Shown in pieces: positions 13,801 through 26,651 of a stretch of 64,000 nt of DNA. Location: NCBI RefSeq assembly GCF_905475465.1, contig NC_062241.1:9858001-9922000 (forward strand), written 5' to 3'. This DNA comes from Pieris napi. Its lineage: Eukaryota > Arthropoda > Insecta > Lepidoptera > Pieridae. The first letter of the stretch is position 1. Each line of letters begins with the position of its first letter. Made by a program: the position numbers and the translations under genes. A model generated the notes under the pieces. The model did no database searches. It saw only the letters and a program-made list of their open reading frames with translations, and was not told where the DNA came from.

Positions 13801-16800
13801 ACCCCGAGCAGACGCCACCGCAAGAAGCGGGAGTTGTGGACACCGCTAATAAATTCTTTGATGAAAAAACAGAGGAGATCGACCCGACCAGTTCTCGGAT
13901 AAAGCTCCCGCGGATGACGGAAGCGTTGGACAAAATGCCTTCGACGTGTGCCACCCCGCTGACGGGTAGACGAAGAACTTCATCGTCGTCCACGAGCGAT
14001 ATGCCCTTCTACAACACGGACACTCCAGAGTTTAAGATGGTAGACACGTCTCTGCTGCGGATGGAGGATCCCTTCGCGAAGTCCCCGGAAATGCTGGGAC
14101 GAGGGGGGCGCGGCGGGCGTGGCAGCCGAGGTCGGGGCAGGGCCACTCCTAGGACTCCCCGAGGCAGAGGCAGAGGCCGGGGAGGTGGAAGAGGCGCCAT
14201 GTATATGAAGGTAAGGATATTTATCTACTATGAGTTTTCCTCTAATACATAATTTAAAATTCTAGACAACGAGATATGTTGAACATAGCCGTAAAGTGTC
14301 TAAACGTGCAGTCATAAATTCTCGATTATATGCGTTAGTACAGCTTGTATAATGTGCATAGTAAATATAATTTATACATTCCCATTCCCACTTATTATTA
14401 ATTATTTAACGCATTAAAATTAAATATTGTAGTCTATTATGTTAGCGTAAATTAGAAAAAAAACTATTTATAAAAACCGATCTGAACATTGTAATTACCT
14501 TAAAACTTAGGAAGTTCTATTTAACTTTAAATATTTTAACTAATTACGAATAAATACCCTTTAAGAAATTGCAGTAAGAAAGTCCACTATCATATGACTT
14601 AGCTTATTCTGTATTTTTATAATTACAACAAGGAATATAGTTTTGAGTATTTTATTATATTTTTAAGGAAACAATGGGTATATATGGACGAGTCTGTGGT
14701 CCGGCTACAACCACTGTGCAGCTCTTTGAAGAGGAAACCTGCATGATGGATGACAATGCCACACCTGCTAAGTGAGTAAATATAAAATTATGTAATTATT
14801 TTTAAATGATGTAATATGTCTAAAATAGTATTTAAACAAAAGTTCATTATGAATATTTTAGGTGAGATTGAACGGATTTTAATCGCTGAAATACGCATAT
14901 GTTAAATATTTGAATGAAAAAAAAAAAACAACACTCAGTTAGGGAGCGTTCAAGTATTACGTCACGCAATTTTTGCAGATTCTTGAACCGACCCTCCCCG
15001 TGTAACGCGCCGTAACGTTTTTCTGTACCCAAGTATAGTAAAACGTTACGTGACCACCTAGTGACTCTTTATACCTAAAAGTTACTATTATGTGGTGTAA
15101 AGTACTGGAAAGTCTAAAATAATATTAACAATACGCATAATTCAATCCCTGCCCCGCATCGTAACGTTTTACAAAAGGACCCCCCCTCCCAAAATTCGTT
15201 ACGTAATACTTAAACGCGCAAAATTAAGCTTTCATAAAATTTACTTTCAATCTTGGTCTCTTTTCACCAAAGCGAAACAACAGTTTGTTAGACACATATA
15301 CCAAGACAAATACTCGAGGAGTGATTAAATTTGTATTGAAATTAAAAAAAATCTTTTACATTTCAGGCCCTCACATTTACTCGACGAAGACTCTCAGAGC
15401 TCAGTGAAGAGCTCAACAAACGAAAGCAGCAAAGCAAAGAAGTCGAAGTTTGCTGATCTTTTTGACAGGTTATATAAATTATATTTTTATATTATGCATT
15501 TTTGAGTCATGTATCGTGATGTATGTGGCCATATTCGGGTGTTCGTGAATAACTTGTTGAGGAATATAACTTTTAGCACCAACAATAAGTAACATTGAAT
15601 AGTAACGATCGATTTCGTAAGAGTTAAAAGATAATACTATTATTGGATTGTTCTAAAAGATTTTTAAATAATATTTTATTTTCTTTCCAGTAATAAAGTG
15701 TGGTCGGCGTCAGATGTCAAAGAGTATACCTGGCCCCCACCTGAAAACAGAGATGCGTCAGAGCACCAAGTAAGCTACGAATTATTATTTTTTCACCAAT
15801 GTAAATGTGGGTAAATATGTATTAATATAATATTATAATAATATGATTGGACAATTCATACCAATTGACCTAGTCCCATGCTTGTGACGAAGCTTGTGCT
15901 TTGGGCATTAGGCAACGGATATACTGTATGTATATCCGTTATATATTATAGATAGATAGACATGTAAATATATATTTAAACACCCAAGACCTAAGCACAA
16001 CACCTAATGCTCATCACATCGATGTTTGTCTCAGCCGGGGATCGAACCCGGGACCCATGGATTCGCAGTCAGGGGTACTAACCACTAGACCAATGTGCCG
16101 TCGTATTACTTATAATGTACACTACATAATATATACAGATACTCCTGACAATTATTACATATAAATTTAAATACACTTCTCACAGTCCACTGCCTGGAAA
16201 GCTGTGAACAGCTTTTGCTTACTAAGCGCAAAACATCACAAATAGTTCAAGACTTAACAAGATAATATTAAGATATTAGAACACCCCAAAAAATATAATA
16301 TAATAACTAAAATATATTATTAAAAGGAGTCCCTTTAGGCAAGGTTCCGAAGATACTGCCAGCGTTCCCCCTTTGAATAGCTAGACTAATTTTTTGTCTT
16401 ATAATGTCACAGTACTTAAATTATTATCTAACTTTAGTTTATGCAACTGTCATATAATAGAGGGTATTAAAACTGTACTTAATTAATTAAAAAAATGTTT
16501 TAAAGCATTGTTTTGTTAAGAGAATAATGCTTTAATTTAATTTTTTAATTTTCTTAAAGAAGTATGTAAATAAAATATGCCAATAAAAGTCAGTATTTCA
16601 TTTCATAATTAGAATATTACCGAATGAGATTATATAAAAGCAATTATACAACCACATATTCTACAAAAGACTACAGTCATGTTTTAATACCCTCTATTAT
16701 ATGACAGTTGCATTAACTACTATTTGTTACCTTTTTCTGTTTGATTGGTTAAAATTGAACGGGTTCTAATATAGTTATGGTTGGAGAACTGTTTTAATCT

Positions 16801-19800
16801 TGACAACTTTTGAATGTACATCAAATATGTATTCTTTATGAATGTTTTACAGGTCATGATGATACAAGAGCAAGTAGCCATGTTTCTGGGAGTGAAGAGT
16901 TTCAAGCGACGTTATCCAGAGTTGAAACGTCGCGCCATTTCCGCTGCAGAAAGGGATTATGTGCTCAGCAAAGGGATTGTCACTGAGGCCCTCTGTGATT
17001 TAGGTGAGTCGGTTCACCCTTTGATGGGGCGTGCCTTCTGTGATAAAACAATTGTTGTCTTGCCGATAAATAATTAAAGTCAAGACCTACATAGTCATAG
17101 AGGAATAAGTTTATTATTTTTGAGACGCTTCTGCAGCGCATACAAAAAAAACAATAAAATCGGCCCAGCCGTTGAAGAGAAGTTCAGTGACATACACACA
17201 TACAGTACAATTATATATATGTAAGCTACCTTTTAAGTTAGATCAAACTGCACATGGTGTGAAAATTTGATTGAAATCGGTTAAGTAGTTTAGGAATCCA
17301 TAGGGGACAAACAACCTGACCCGTAATTTATATATATTAAAATATATGAGTGCCTTTTTCGTTTCATCTTTTTTTGTCACAATTTTTTAAGCATAAAAAT
17401 AATTATTGCAAATAAAGCCAGTGTTACATAAAATTACATAACTCCATTTTATTGAAGGAAACACTAAAATTGTTTACAAATAATATATACAGCAACTTTA
17501 TTGAATCATATTGCTTAAAATCATGTCATATAGGAATATAATTATATAAAAATCCGGTTTTCCTACTTTAGGAATAACGGCGGTAGACGCAAGCGAAGTG
17601 CTCGACATAATGCTGTCGGACTACCCACATAAATACGAAGAATACAGATCATACCAGCGAGAGAAGCAGCTGTCTGATCCTACTCCGGAGCCAGTTGCCA
17701 AAGAACCTAGAGAGATCAGAATGGACAGGGCCAGTGATAAACCGGAACCACCAAAAGTCGACCCGGAGAAAACTAGACTGGTATGTGAAACAAATATGTT
17801 GGTAATTATACACATTTATGTATTCTATTTGCTTATAATAATTGTATAATTTATGTAATAAGTGAGATAAGTTCTTGTGGTGCAAATCTCATTAAAATAA
17901 GTCCATTGGATTCGTTATTTGGTCTTACATGAGAGTAAATTTAAAAAAAAATCCAACTATGGAGATTTAAAAATAAGATACTATACTGTTAATATGGCTG
18001 AATGCTTGACGCACATGACACGCGCGTTCGATTCCCGAGCGAAAGAATAACTCATGTTGATACAAATTTTACCGCCTTCTTACCTTAAAAACGTCAATTA
18101 AAATAAAATTCGGTTAAAAAAGTTTAAGTAATCTTTAAATTCTATTCATTAATAATATAAACACTATTTTATTACATACGAAAATGTAGTACAGTTAAAT
18201 ATTAAATTTTTTTTTTATAGATTATGGCCGCAGCCGCTATCGCATCAGCGAGTGAATGGAACGCTCGTATGAACGCGTTGAGGCGACCGGCCTGCGTGGA
18301 CCTTCAGAGTCTCACCATACAACGGCGAAGGGCTCCAACGCCCTCTAACCCCCAAATAAGGGTTACGCCGCCTCATGGATTTTACCCCCACGCGTTATTG
18401 CCCGGACAGTATCAACATACCTACAGGGCCTATACGTCGGAGCAACTGCGGTAAGTATTTTTTTTTCACTTACATATTATAAATAAAAAAAATGTGACAA
18501 AACGGATTACAATTTTTCTGTTTAGTTAATATCTTAATTAGTAATATTAAAAATTTAGATATAATATTATTTGGTGCATGTGTGGGTGCACACATTGATA
18601 CCCGTGCCCAAGTGCCGAGTTACAGGTGTTGTTCAATGTAGACTGCTACAAAAATAAAATTACCTCATACCTTTTTTGGTCTGGGCCTCAGATTTCTGTA
18701 TCTGTTTCATGATCATTTCTCAATCTAATAGGTGACGGTAGGTATAGGTATAGGCAAGTCCGGCCGAGCGAATGCGCACGTAGAAAGTACATTGGCCCAC
18801 AGCCGGGGATCGAACCTACGTCCTTAGGGATTAGAGTGGCACGCTGAATTCACTAGACCAAGACTGTTACAAAAGAAACGTTAATTTGTTACGCTTTACA
18901 TAGGTGCAATAGTGATATTTAGAAAGGAAAATTGGACAGTCACCGAACTGTAAAGTGCATTTGCATATTATATGTGAGAGACTTTAACTTGAAATTATGT
19001 TTTGTTTTTTTTTTTTTAATTTTCTATTCACTTAGACATCATTACAATTTACAAAACAGGAGCAAGTATTTGACCTAATTTACTAACCTACCTAAATAAT
19101 GATTATATATTTAATTGGGGAAAGTCTGCCGCAGTAGTTCTGCAAAGTTTTAACTAAAGTATTCTGGTCTCTTTTCATCACAGCGAAAACACATTTTGAC
19201 AGAAATAGACTTACTTTAGTTAAAAGAATAATGCTGTGCAATAAGGCTAATTAAGACATATCTCGTTTTTGATGTCGCCCTTATAACGCAGTACAACAGT
19301 ATCAGTTCAGGAGCAGTGTTTTTAAGAAAAATATGGTATATATTATATACCCGAGTGGTATTTGACTCATTATTTTCTCTCGGACTTATTTGATTGATGT
19401 AGAAGACGTATTATTTTATATGGTGTAGAGAATTATTTTTAATGTAAATACTGATAAATATCATATTTATGACATGTATATAACTTTAAACAAAAATAGG
19501 TTTTTGTCATATTTTTAAATTTGAAGAGAATCAATTTCGTCATACATAAAAAAGGTTGATGTATCTTCCGGTTTTACAGATATCTATGGAAGTCGGTCTT
19601 CATCATCCTCTTTTACCCGCGTAAGAGTTTAAATGATCAACAGAAATAATATTTAACATATAACGTTACGATCGGTTTCCAGCTATTTCCCGCTGAACAC
19701 AGTGGTGGCGGCCGCTCCCGCTCCCCCTTCACCTCAGGTGTCCAGCTCTGAGTCGGAGCCCGACTGGTCCCATGCCTCTTCTTCTGACAGCGAAGACACG

Positions 19801-22800
19801 CATAGGATGCATAAGGTACGTATGGTAGAACAAGCTGTATTTTAGTTTATAAAATATAGCGTTGTATTTTTTATAAAAATTGTTCTTTTTTACCGGATGG
19901 AAGTTATGTATTATTATAAACTTATAATTATTTTACATACTTACATTTTTTTCCGACGTTTCGCGTGTTACAGTGTGCGTGGTCACGGTTACTAAGTTTA
20001 TAATAATACATAACTTCAATCCGGTAAAAAAAGAGTTTTCTTTAAATGTGTAAAAGTTATGTTAATAAAATACAAAAATAGTTCTATTTTTTTATATAAC
20101 ACACAAATCAGTATATAATTTTATTTAATATTTTCTTTTATATGAAAGTAAGTTCTTTTGTTTTATACCAAGCCATTTTTGTAACACATATTGAGGATGA
20201 ACCATTTTTTTAATCAAGTAAATGTTGTAATAATCATAACATATATTCTTACAGCGTAAAAAACTAACAAAAGTGAAGCGTAGCAGCGAAACGGAAGTGA
20301 ATCCTCCCCGAGTGGAAGAACCGGAAGTGGACACATGTCGCACTTGCAAGCTGCGACTTGAAGCCAATAGGAAGACCACGCATGAGCGTTTCCTTGTATG
20401 CGCTACTTGCAATGCTAAACGTGAGTTTATTTTCATTAAAAAATGTATGTGTTCCGTACCATTTCTAAGTAGGTGAGCAACCTGCCTTCGACTTTTTGGG
20501 TTTAGAGCCGGTTTTCGCACAGTATTTCCCTTCACTTTACGTTAGAGTGTTAAATGCGTATATAGATAATCCATTGGTGCACAACAGGGAATCGAACGAA
20601 CGACCACAGCGATGAGAATCGCACGTTAAAACAAACTAGGCCATCACTGCTACTGTATATTATAATTAATTAGCTTCTTTATAATAATAATATTATTTAT
20701 TAGGAACAAACAGTTTTACATCCAACCCAGGCTCCGTAGTGATTATTAATATATGTATTAATAATATTAGTAGTTAGTAGTAGGCGTAAAAAAATACAGG
20801 GTCACTATTTAGTAGCCTAATTTGTTAAAAGACTATTAAAAAAAGAGTGTGTGTACTTATGTACACGCGTTAGAAGTAATACTTCTTTGGCGTATGGAAA
20901 TAAATAACTAAAATGCAGTAGTGATTAACGATAAATATTAAAATTAATCATTAAAATTATTATTGGTAAAAACTATCACCGTCGTATATGAAATTGATTT
21001 AATAAAAACACCAAAATAATATTGATTTATTCACACTGTTTAATTGTACTGTTACGAAACACGTGTTCTGAATATAAAAATACTAGAATATACAACTTGA
21101 ACATAGTTATTATCGATTGCCACCTAGAACTAACTTCATTCTGTTAATATTGTGTCACGGTGAACGCGCATCGTAAAATTTCACTCTCATCGATTTTTCA
21201 TAACGCGCCTAAAGAAGTATAACTTCAAAAAAAATAGGAAGTTACAAATATTATATTCGAGCATATGTTATTGGAATTGTCTATCTCTTGTGTCCTAAAT
21301 GACCTCTAATTTCTAATAATTCTTCGTATTTGAATTACTGAACCGTGTCACGTGGTTATATATAAATAATGAATAATAATAACATCCCCAGTACACCCGG
21401 GCTGCGTGGACCTCCAACCGGACACGATCCGCAAATGCCGCGAGTACGCGTGGCAGTGCAACGAGTGCAAGACGTGCTGCTCGTGCTCGAGACCAGCAGA
21501 CGCCAAGATGATGTTCTGCGACCTCTGCGACAGAGGGCACCACCTCTACTGCTTGGGACTGCAGCGGGTGCCTGATGGTAAGGAACATTAAAAATATTGG
21601 TATTTTGTTTGTCTCTTAAACTCTCAAAAGATACTGAATTGATATCAGCGACTCAATACGCGGAGAATGTATAAAAAATGTTGCAAAAATAATGATTGGT
21701 TAAAAATTGCTTTTAGAAATATATTTTTTATTTTTATTGGTAATTTATTCTGTTAACTTAGCTAATCTAAAATAAACTAGTTGTAGTAGGTTTTATTTTA
21801 ACTAAAGTTAACAGGGTTAAACTCAAGTGAACTGGAAATGTCGAACATTCACTTTAGTTACAATGCGTTTAGATGTATCTATAATTTTTTTTTCATACAT
21901 TACCCGCAAGTATGATAACCTACCATGTCGTTTAAGGGAGCGTTCAAGTATTACGTCACGCAATTTTTGGAGATTATTGACCCTCCCCCCCCATGTAACG
22001 CGCCGTAACGTTTTTCTGTACCCAATAGTAAAACGTTTTGTGACAACCTGTGACTCCTGACAGATACCTAAAAGTTAAAAGTTACCATTGTGTAGTGTAA
22101 AGTACTGGGAAGTCGAAAATAATATTAATAATGACGCGTAATTCAATCCTCGCCCCGCATCGTAACGTTACTTGAACGCTCCCTAATACTGAAGATATTA
22201 TAAGACGGATATCTATTAATAAGATTCCTATTCAATTTAGTTATAAAATCTACTAACACTAAATAAATAATGTAATACTATTAAATCTATATTTTTTTCT
22301 ACTTTTCATACATATTTACTTATCACGATTTTTAGGTCGATGGCACTGCGCAGAATGTGCAATTTGCAAATCTTGCGGCGGGCGTTCTCCCGGCGGGCCT
22401 CCGGCGCCGGGGTCAGACCCCTCCTCCGGGCCCCAGGGCTCATTGACGGAGCCGGGAGGGCCCCATTGGCACCACCAGACACGACGGGGCCCTGGTGGAC
22501 ATAAGGTCTACTCGCATTCGCTTTGCACCCCATGTGCCAGGTCAGTATCTCCATGATTCACTTAATTATTGTGTGGATATTTTTTTGTAAAAAAAAAACA
22601 GTCCGATTGTTAGGATAGTTTCTCTAGTTAACTTGATAGTGAGTTCAAATTGATAGCCAAAATAGGCATTAAATAGGAAGATTAAGATATTTATTTGATT
22701 TTTGAAATATATCTACGTTGAGATTTATAATTTAAGGATTTTACTTCCTGCCGTTTAATAGTTATTCTATTGAACGTTATAAAGTTAATGAGTTAAATAG

Positions 22801-25800
22801 GACCTTTTACTTATACATGTATTGAGAAATAGGGTATACGTAATACATAGATATTTATGTTTCATTATATTACATAACAAATTTCAAATAAAGTTTTGAA
22901 TACAGTTTTTTAGGAAAGGATTTTTTTAGTTTTTATTTTTATAATGTGAAAGATATTTTATATTTTAAAATATATTGGTCGAATAAGACCTATAACGATT
23001 TTAATTGCGTTATTAAAGAAACAATTATTACTACTATGTTAATTTTGTTGCATTATTCAAATTTTTTGTATAGATCAGATAATTTTTATTAGAAGTTAAT
23101 TTATTTTATATTTACGGAATTCAAAAATTAAGTATTGAATATTTTAAATATTTACAAAACCATGGAAAAATATTTTATCATGTAGTTTACCTTTTCCTTA
23201 GTATATCCTTGTATAGACTTCTAAATGAAAATACACTTTTACCGGATTAAAACACGTTTATTTACATTTTTTAAATTTAAATCATTAAACTGACCTAACG
23301 CAGCATATGAACTTAATTCAAAGCCAAACAATTGTAAGATATAAATAAACGCGATTTATTCCGGTATCCGATTATTCTCGCGAAATTAATTATACCTTTT
23401 GACCACTTGAAATGAGCACAATTCTCAAAGACCTATACGACTTCAACAGTTTTAATAAGAACCACCAATTTAATAATTTGAAAATCGATGAATTTAACTT
23501 TTTAAATGGCGTTTATTAAATAATAATTTAAAATTGTTTTCAAGTAAAACCAAGAGGGGAAAAGCCAACCCATAGTGTTACCGAAGTTACGAGGAACGAT
23601 GTAAAAAGTACATAATTTTGTTTAAATCGAAATGATTTATGTGTTAACTGGTCTGGTAGTCATTGTGTCATCTCATTGTTTGGTGTCGACTAACATGAGG
23701 GCCTAGTGTGAGTTGACGTTTCACGTTTGTTCAACGATTTGAGTTTGATACTTTTACCTAAGGGAGAACTTATGTTTCTCGGTTTTTATATGAGCCGACT
23801 CGAGGTTAATGGGATGTATAAAGAAACACTAATTTTAAATCAGACTCGCTGTCACATCGCTTGTAACGTCAAAATTTTCATACAAACGCGATACTGTTGT
23901 GTAGTCTCCAATAACTGTTTAGCTTAGTATCCGATTTCAGGTACATACATAGATAAAGCCAAATACCTAATATATTTAACTTCAATTTGGTTTAAAAAAT
24001 ACAATTTTGCAGCGTTTAAATAAAAAGAACTGCTTTGATATTCAATAAACGACGACAAATTTGTACAAATACAAAACAAGACATGGAATCGGATATATTT
24101 AGGAGTTGGAATCGGCTCGAACAAACGATGGTTCTTTATTCGTCGACTCGCACTAGATATATTTTTTCATTATCGACATTCGCTTTACTTTTGTAGCATT
24201 GACCCCGCATTTTCGGAAACGTTTAAGCACAGTCCCACGCCGTTCTAATTCTACTAAATAATGCCTAAACCACCTTTTATATTTTTCTCTAACAAAAGGT
24301 TTAAAATATAATTTGCAACAAAATTTATATTTTAAATGTTCAAGTGACTGAACCTTTCGTTAAAGATGAATCAGTTATTTGTTTTTAGTAGTAATTATTT
24401 GGTAGAATAAGACTTTATCATAAGTTGCATGTTACTCATCTGGAATCTGTCTCATATTTTCATTATTGATGTATTCGATAAGACTTGGCTGGTTATTTGC
24501 GAAATTAATTGTGATAAAATTTAGAATCTTTAACAGCCTTATGCGGTACCGGTTGATTGGAGATTCTTTGGGTGCGTACAGACTATGTAACATATTATAT
24601 AACTTGTGTTTTATAACACGTCCACATTATGTAACCTTGTTATTCAACATTATAACATAAAACAATACTGTACACATTAGAATAACAATGCAATATAACA
24701 ATGTTATATAACCATTTTAAATAACAAAAGAAAAATAAAAAACTTAGATGCTGGGTTCGTCTCATATCAATAACATGTTATTATAACATGTTATTATAAC
24801 ATTCAGTGTCCACATTATCTGAAACGTGTTGTATTGCAATGTTGTATAACATGTTACCATGTGTATATGCACCTTTTGAATTCTTTATAACAAAAGTTTC
24901 ATTTATTATAATTATAATACTACATATATTTACATATCACAATGAGTTTTGTGTTATATAGAAAAGGTCGATTAGAAAAATTCGGATACCATCAGTTAAA
25001 TATTTACCCTTTTATAGTTTTTTTTTTACTTTTATTACTTATTCCTAGGGAAAACTCAAAATTTTAGGTTTCGTACATCAATTGGCCCCGATTCGACGAC
25101 TAGGATCATCTTCAGTGTTCACTAACACGGGCGTTTATCATATCCATAATGCTAACTAACATCACTTTGTTACTTTCCTATCCACTCCTAATTAATTAAT
25201 TTATCTTTTTATTTCCGATATAGTTTGCACCATGCAACTTGAGTGACCGCATAATTAAAAAAAAACATTCCTTTCTTATCTATACTGATTTTAAAAGGTA
25301 TTTCTGGTTTCTAAATTTTATTTGCAAAAACTTGAGATGGTTTTACTTAGCACATCTAACTTCAATTCATAAGCACGACATTCTTCGCTACCACCTAACG
25401 CTTCGTCAAATTACAACATACGAAGGAAAGTAACAAAGTGTGTGCGCGCGTATACTAATGGCGTGTTTTTGTTCCGGTGTTGCGTGCGTGTGGTCCGTAT
25501 TGTGCGTGCACGTATACGTTATAGAGCGTACCGCATTGGGCGCTACTGCCCGCTCTGTGAGCGCTCCTTCATCGGGCCCAAGGGGACCATGCAGCTCGTC
25601 ATTTGTAAGCTCTGCGATAGGCAACTGCATCAAGGTACGACACCGAAACTAGACCGCATACGCTTTATCCCACCTCACCTCGCTGTAACCATTGCTTGAC
25701 GACAGAGGCTCGTCGAAACTGAGAGTTTGATTTCGATAGCTCTCACTTTTGATGGCAATTTCCCTAACTTGTGCTTGATCTGGTGACTCTTTGTCCAGTA

Positions 25801-26651
25801 TCTTTAATACTAACGGTTGTCGCACGTTGTACAAATAATTCCAATGAAGTGAATGCAATCAAGATGCCTGAAACTAACAAAAGAACGACGGATCCAATTT
25901 ATAAAAAATTGTATTCGCTCGTTTGATGTTTGATGTCGCCTGCAGCATTGTGCATGTGCAAGTGTCTATTGAGCTTGTTAACCAATTTTCGCTTTTTATG
26001 TACCGCTCTCATAATTTCCATTAACATTTCACTCAAGCGTAAAAAAGCATTGAAAGAATTATGAAAATCCTGATAAATAGGAGCTTCAACGTTAATGTTA
26101 GTTGTGTTTAGACAAGTGTCAGTGAAAGCATGATTATTATAAGAATCTGCCTCGTGCATAGGCAAAGCTGAAACTGAAAGCGATAAACTCAAATAGATAG
26201 CGGTTTGTGTGTGTTCTGCGTGTGTTCCTATTGGCAGTGTATTCATTCACTTAACACCTTGCAGACATCAGGCATTATGTCAGTCTTATTAATCACAATA
26301 ATTAATGAAAATTATCTGCAAGGTACCCGTGAATATTGCACTGCCATAGCTAGGTATAAATGTTATGCGTTGGTCGCAGATTGCGTTAAGCAAACGGTGT
26401 CGAGCCTAAACGTGTTGGACTACACGTGCGGCGAATGCCGTCGCGGCGGAATCACGTCCCGCGCCGCCGCCGTGCGCCTCGCGCCGCGGACGATCGCCAC
26501 TCTGTTCATGGCCAAGCGCCGCTTCAACAAGTACGCCCATCGGCAGTACATGGAGAAGTGCAAAGGCCAGAGCAAGGACTCCTGCCCCGACAGGAACGAG
26601 GACGACTCCGACAACGATTTAGGCGATACCCTCCCCGACGACGGCGACTGA
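7842..26651 (+). CDS. e(y)3: Enhancer of yellow 3 / SAYP (PHF10-like PBAP co-activator), complete
   Basis: SAYP is a nuclear co-activator that links the PBAP (SWI/SNF) remodeller with TFIID in flies; vertebrate PHF10 is the short relative. Fourteen exons: 7842-13528, 13739-14210, 14668-14771, 15367-15468, 15691-15769, 16853-17003, 17572-17780, 18221-18450, 19683-19815, 20255-20420, 21392-21577, 22336-22540, 25525-25634 and 26380-26651. The sum is 8,106 nt, exactly 2,702 codons with the stop. Residues 1-1895 (one exon) are Ser/Asp/Asn-rich and low in complexity, with a KLxIKP repeat array at 816-1346 and an AT-hook (KKRGRPRK) near 1860-1867. An RG-rich box follows near 2017-2050. The SAY domain (MMIQEQVAMFLGVKSFKRRY through ITAVDASEVLDIML) spans about 2149-2235. 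PHD-type zinc fingers start near 2417 (CRTC, CATC, HPGC; CNEC, CDLCDRGHH; CPLCE, CKLCDRQLHQDC, CGEC). Fly SAYP is shorter, near 2,000 residues. An upstream non-coding exon is possible. Confidence 0.92.
10286..11879 (+). repeat. Degenerate KLxIKP protein-repeat array inside e(y)3 exon 1
   Basis: About 17 copies of a short motif with consensus [PTS]-K-[LIV]-[TN]-I-K-P lie between residues 816 and 1346 of the predicted protein. Examples are PKLTIKP, TKLNIKP, SKINIKP, PKLIIKP and SKLNVKP. Many later copies have a longer frame, IP-x-V-x-KLNIKP-I-x-KP. Units are about 30 residues apart with acidic or Ser-rich linkers. The DNA of different units has diverged, so this is an old protein-level repeat rather than a recent tandem array. 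Function unknown. Confidence 0.85.
14942..15220 (+). mobile_element. Harbinger-like MITE, copy 1 (right end eroded)
   Basis: The left terminus GGGAGCGTTCAAGTATTACG follows TTA. The body matches copies at 21936, 32797 and 49961 ('cgccgtaacgtttttctgta', 'ccccgcatcgtaacgtt'). The right end retains 'ttcgttacgtaatact' but has lost the terminal CTCCC. It lies in an e(y)3 intron. Confidence 0.75.
15845..16103 (-). mobile_element. tRNA-derived SINE, family B, copy 1
   Basis: Read on the minus strand, a tRNA-like head ('ggtctagtggttagta', then the B-box-like 'gggttcgatcccc') is followed by a unique body. The body includes 'catcgatgtgatgagcat', 'gtgcttaggtcttgggtgtt' and a tetranucleotide-like 'tctatctatctat' stretch. 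A second copy with the same order lies at 29742-29977. Confidence 0.75.
16326..16383 (+). repeat. Conserved dispersed 57-bp block, copy 1
   Basis: The block from 'ggagtccctttaggcaaggt' to 'cccctttgaatagct' recurs at 55317-55374 with only about two differences, in an intron of a different gene. The AT-rich flanks are only loosely similar. The class is unknown; a fragment of a larger repeat is likely. Confidence 0.7.
16442..16712. mobile_element. MITE with long terminal inverted repeats and TTA duplication
   Basis: The left end TGCAACTGTCATATAATAGA, continuing through 'gggtattaaaac', is the exact inverse of the right end at 16681-16712. TTA flanks both sides (16439-16441 and 16713-16715). The interior is AT-rich and non-coding. 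It lies in an e(y)3 intron. Confidence 0.8.
17140..17345 (+). mobile_element. RTE-like LINE 3'-end fragment
   Basis: Typical non-coding tail wording is present: 'cggcccagccgttgaagag', 'acatacacacatacagta', and 'gaaatcggttaagtagttta'. No open reading frame remains. It lies in an e(y)3 intron. Classified from remembered family features only. Confidence 0.5.
18660..18870 (-). mobile_element. tRNA-derived SINE, family A, diverged copy
   Basis: On the minus strand it has a tRNA-like head with 'aggttcgatccccggctg', then 'catgaaacagatacagaaat', as in the fuller copy at 29440-29716. The middle has an extra 'ggtaggtatag' slippage. It lies in an e(y)3 intron. Confidence 0.65.
19883..20039. mobile_element. 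Short foldback element
   Basis: The left arm 'taccggatggaagttatg' through 'tattattataaactta' (19891-19923) is inverted at 19993-20030 with one mismatch. The loop contains 'ccgacgtttcgcgtgttaca'. No coding content. It lies in an e(y)3 intron. Confidence 0.75.
20466..20652 (-). mobile_element. tRNA-derived SINE, family A, old truncated copy
   Basis: On the minus strand the head 'cgttcgattccctgttgtg' and body 'accaatggattatctatat' match the family A layout but are well diverged. It starts just after an e(y)3 donor site. Confidence 0.5.
20846..21235. mobile_element. MITE with 'acttcttt' inverted ends
   Basis: It begins near 'gtgtgtgtacttatgtacac' and 'acttctttggcg' and ends near 'cgcgcctaaagaagtataac'. 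The segment 21146-21225 recurs inverted at the right edge of the window (63926-64000). A looser relative lies at 43147-43510. It lies in an e(y)3 intron. Confidence 0.6.
21936..22183 (+). mobile_element. Harbinger-like MITE, copy 2
   Basis: It starts GGGAGCGTTCAAGTATTACG and ends with the inverse (TTGAACGCTCCC), flanked on both sides by TAA (21933-21935 and 22184-22186). It is 248 bp and lacks the C-rich segment seen in other copies. It lies in an e(y)3 intron. Confidence 0.85.
24571..24873. mobile_element. Palindromic AT-rich MITE
   Basis: The two ends are imperfect inverted repeats over about 60 bp: left 'ggtgcgtacagactatgta', then 'ataacacgtccacattatg'; right inverse 'ggtgcatatacacatggta'. 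The interior is dominated by repeats of 'aacatgttattat'. It lies in the 3-kb e(y)3 intron 22541-25524; I see nothing else coding there. Confidence 0.65.

Noticed and set aside
14009..14200. Pro/Arg-rich minus-strand frame opposite the RG box
   Set aside because: Complement of the Gly/Arg repeats of e(y)3 exon 2, not an independent gene.
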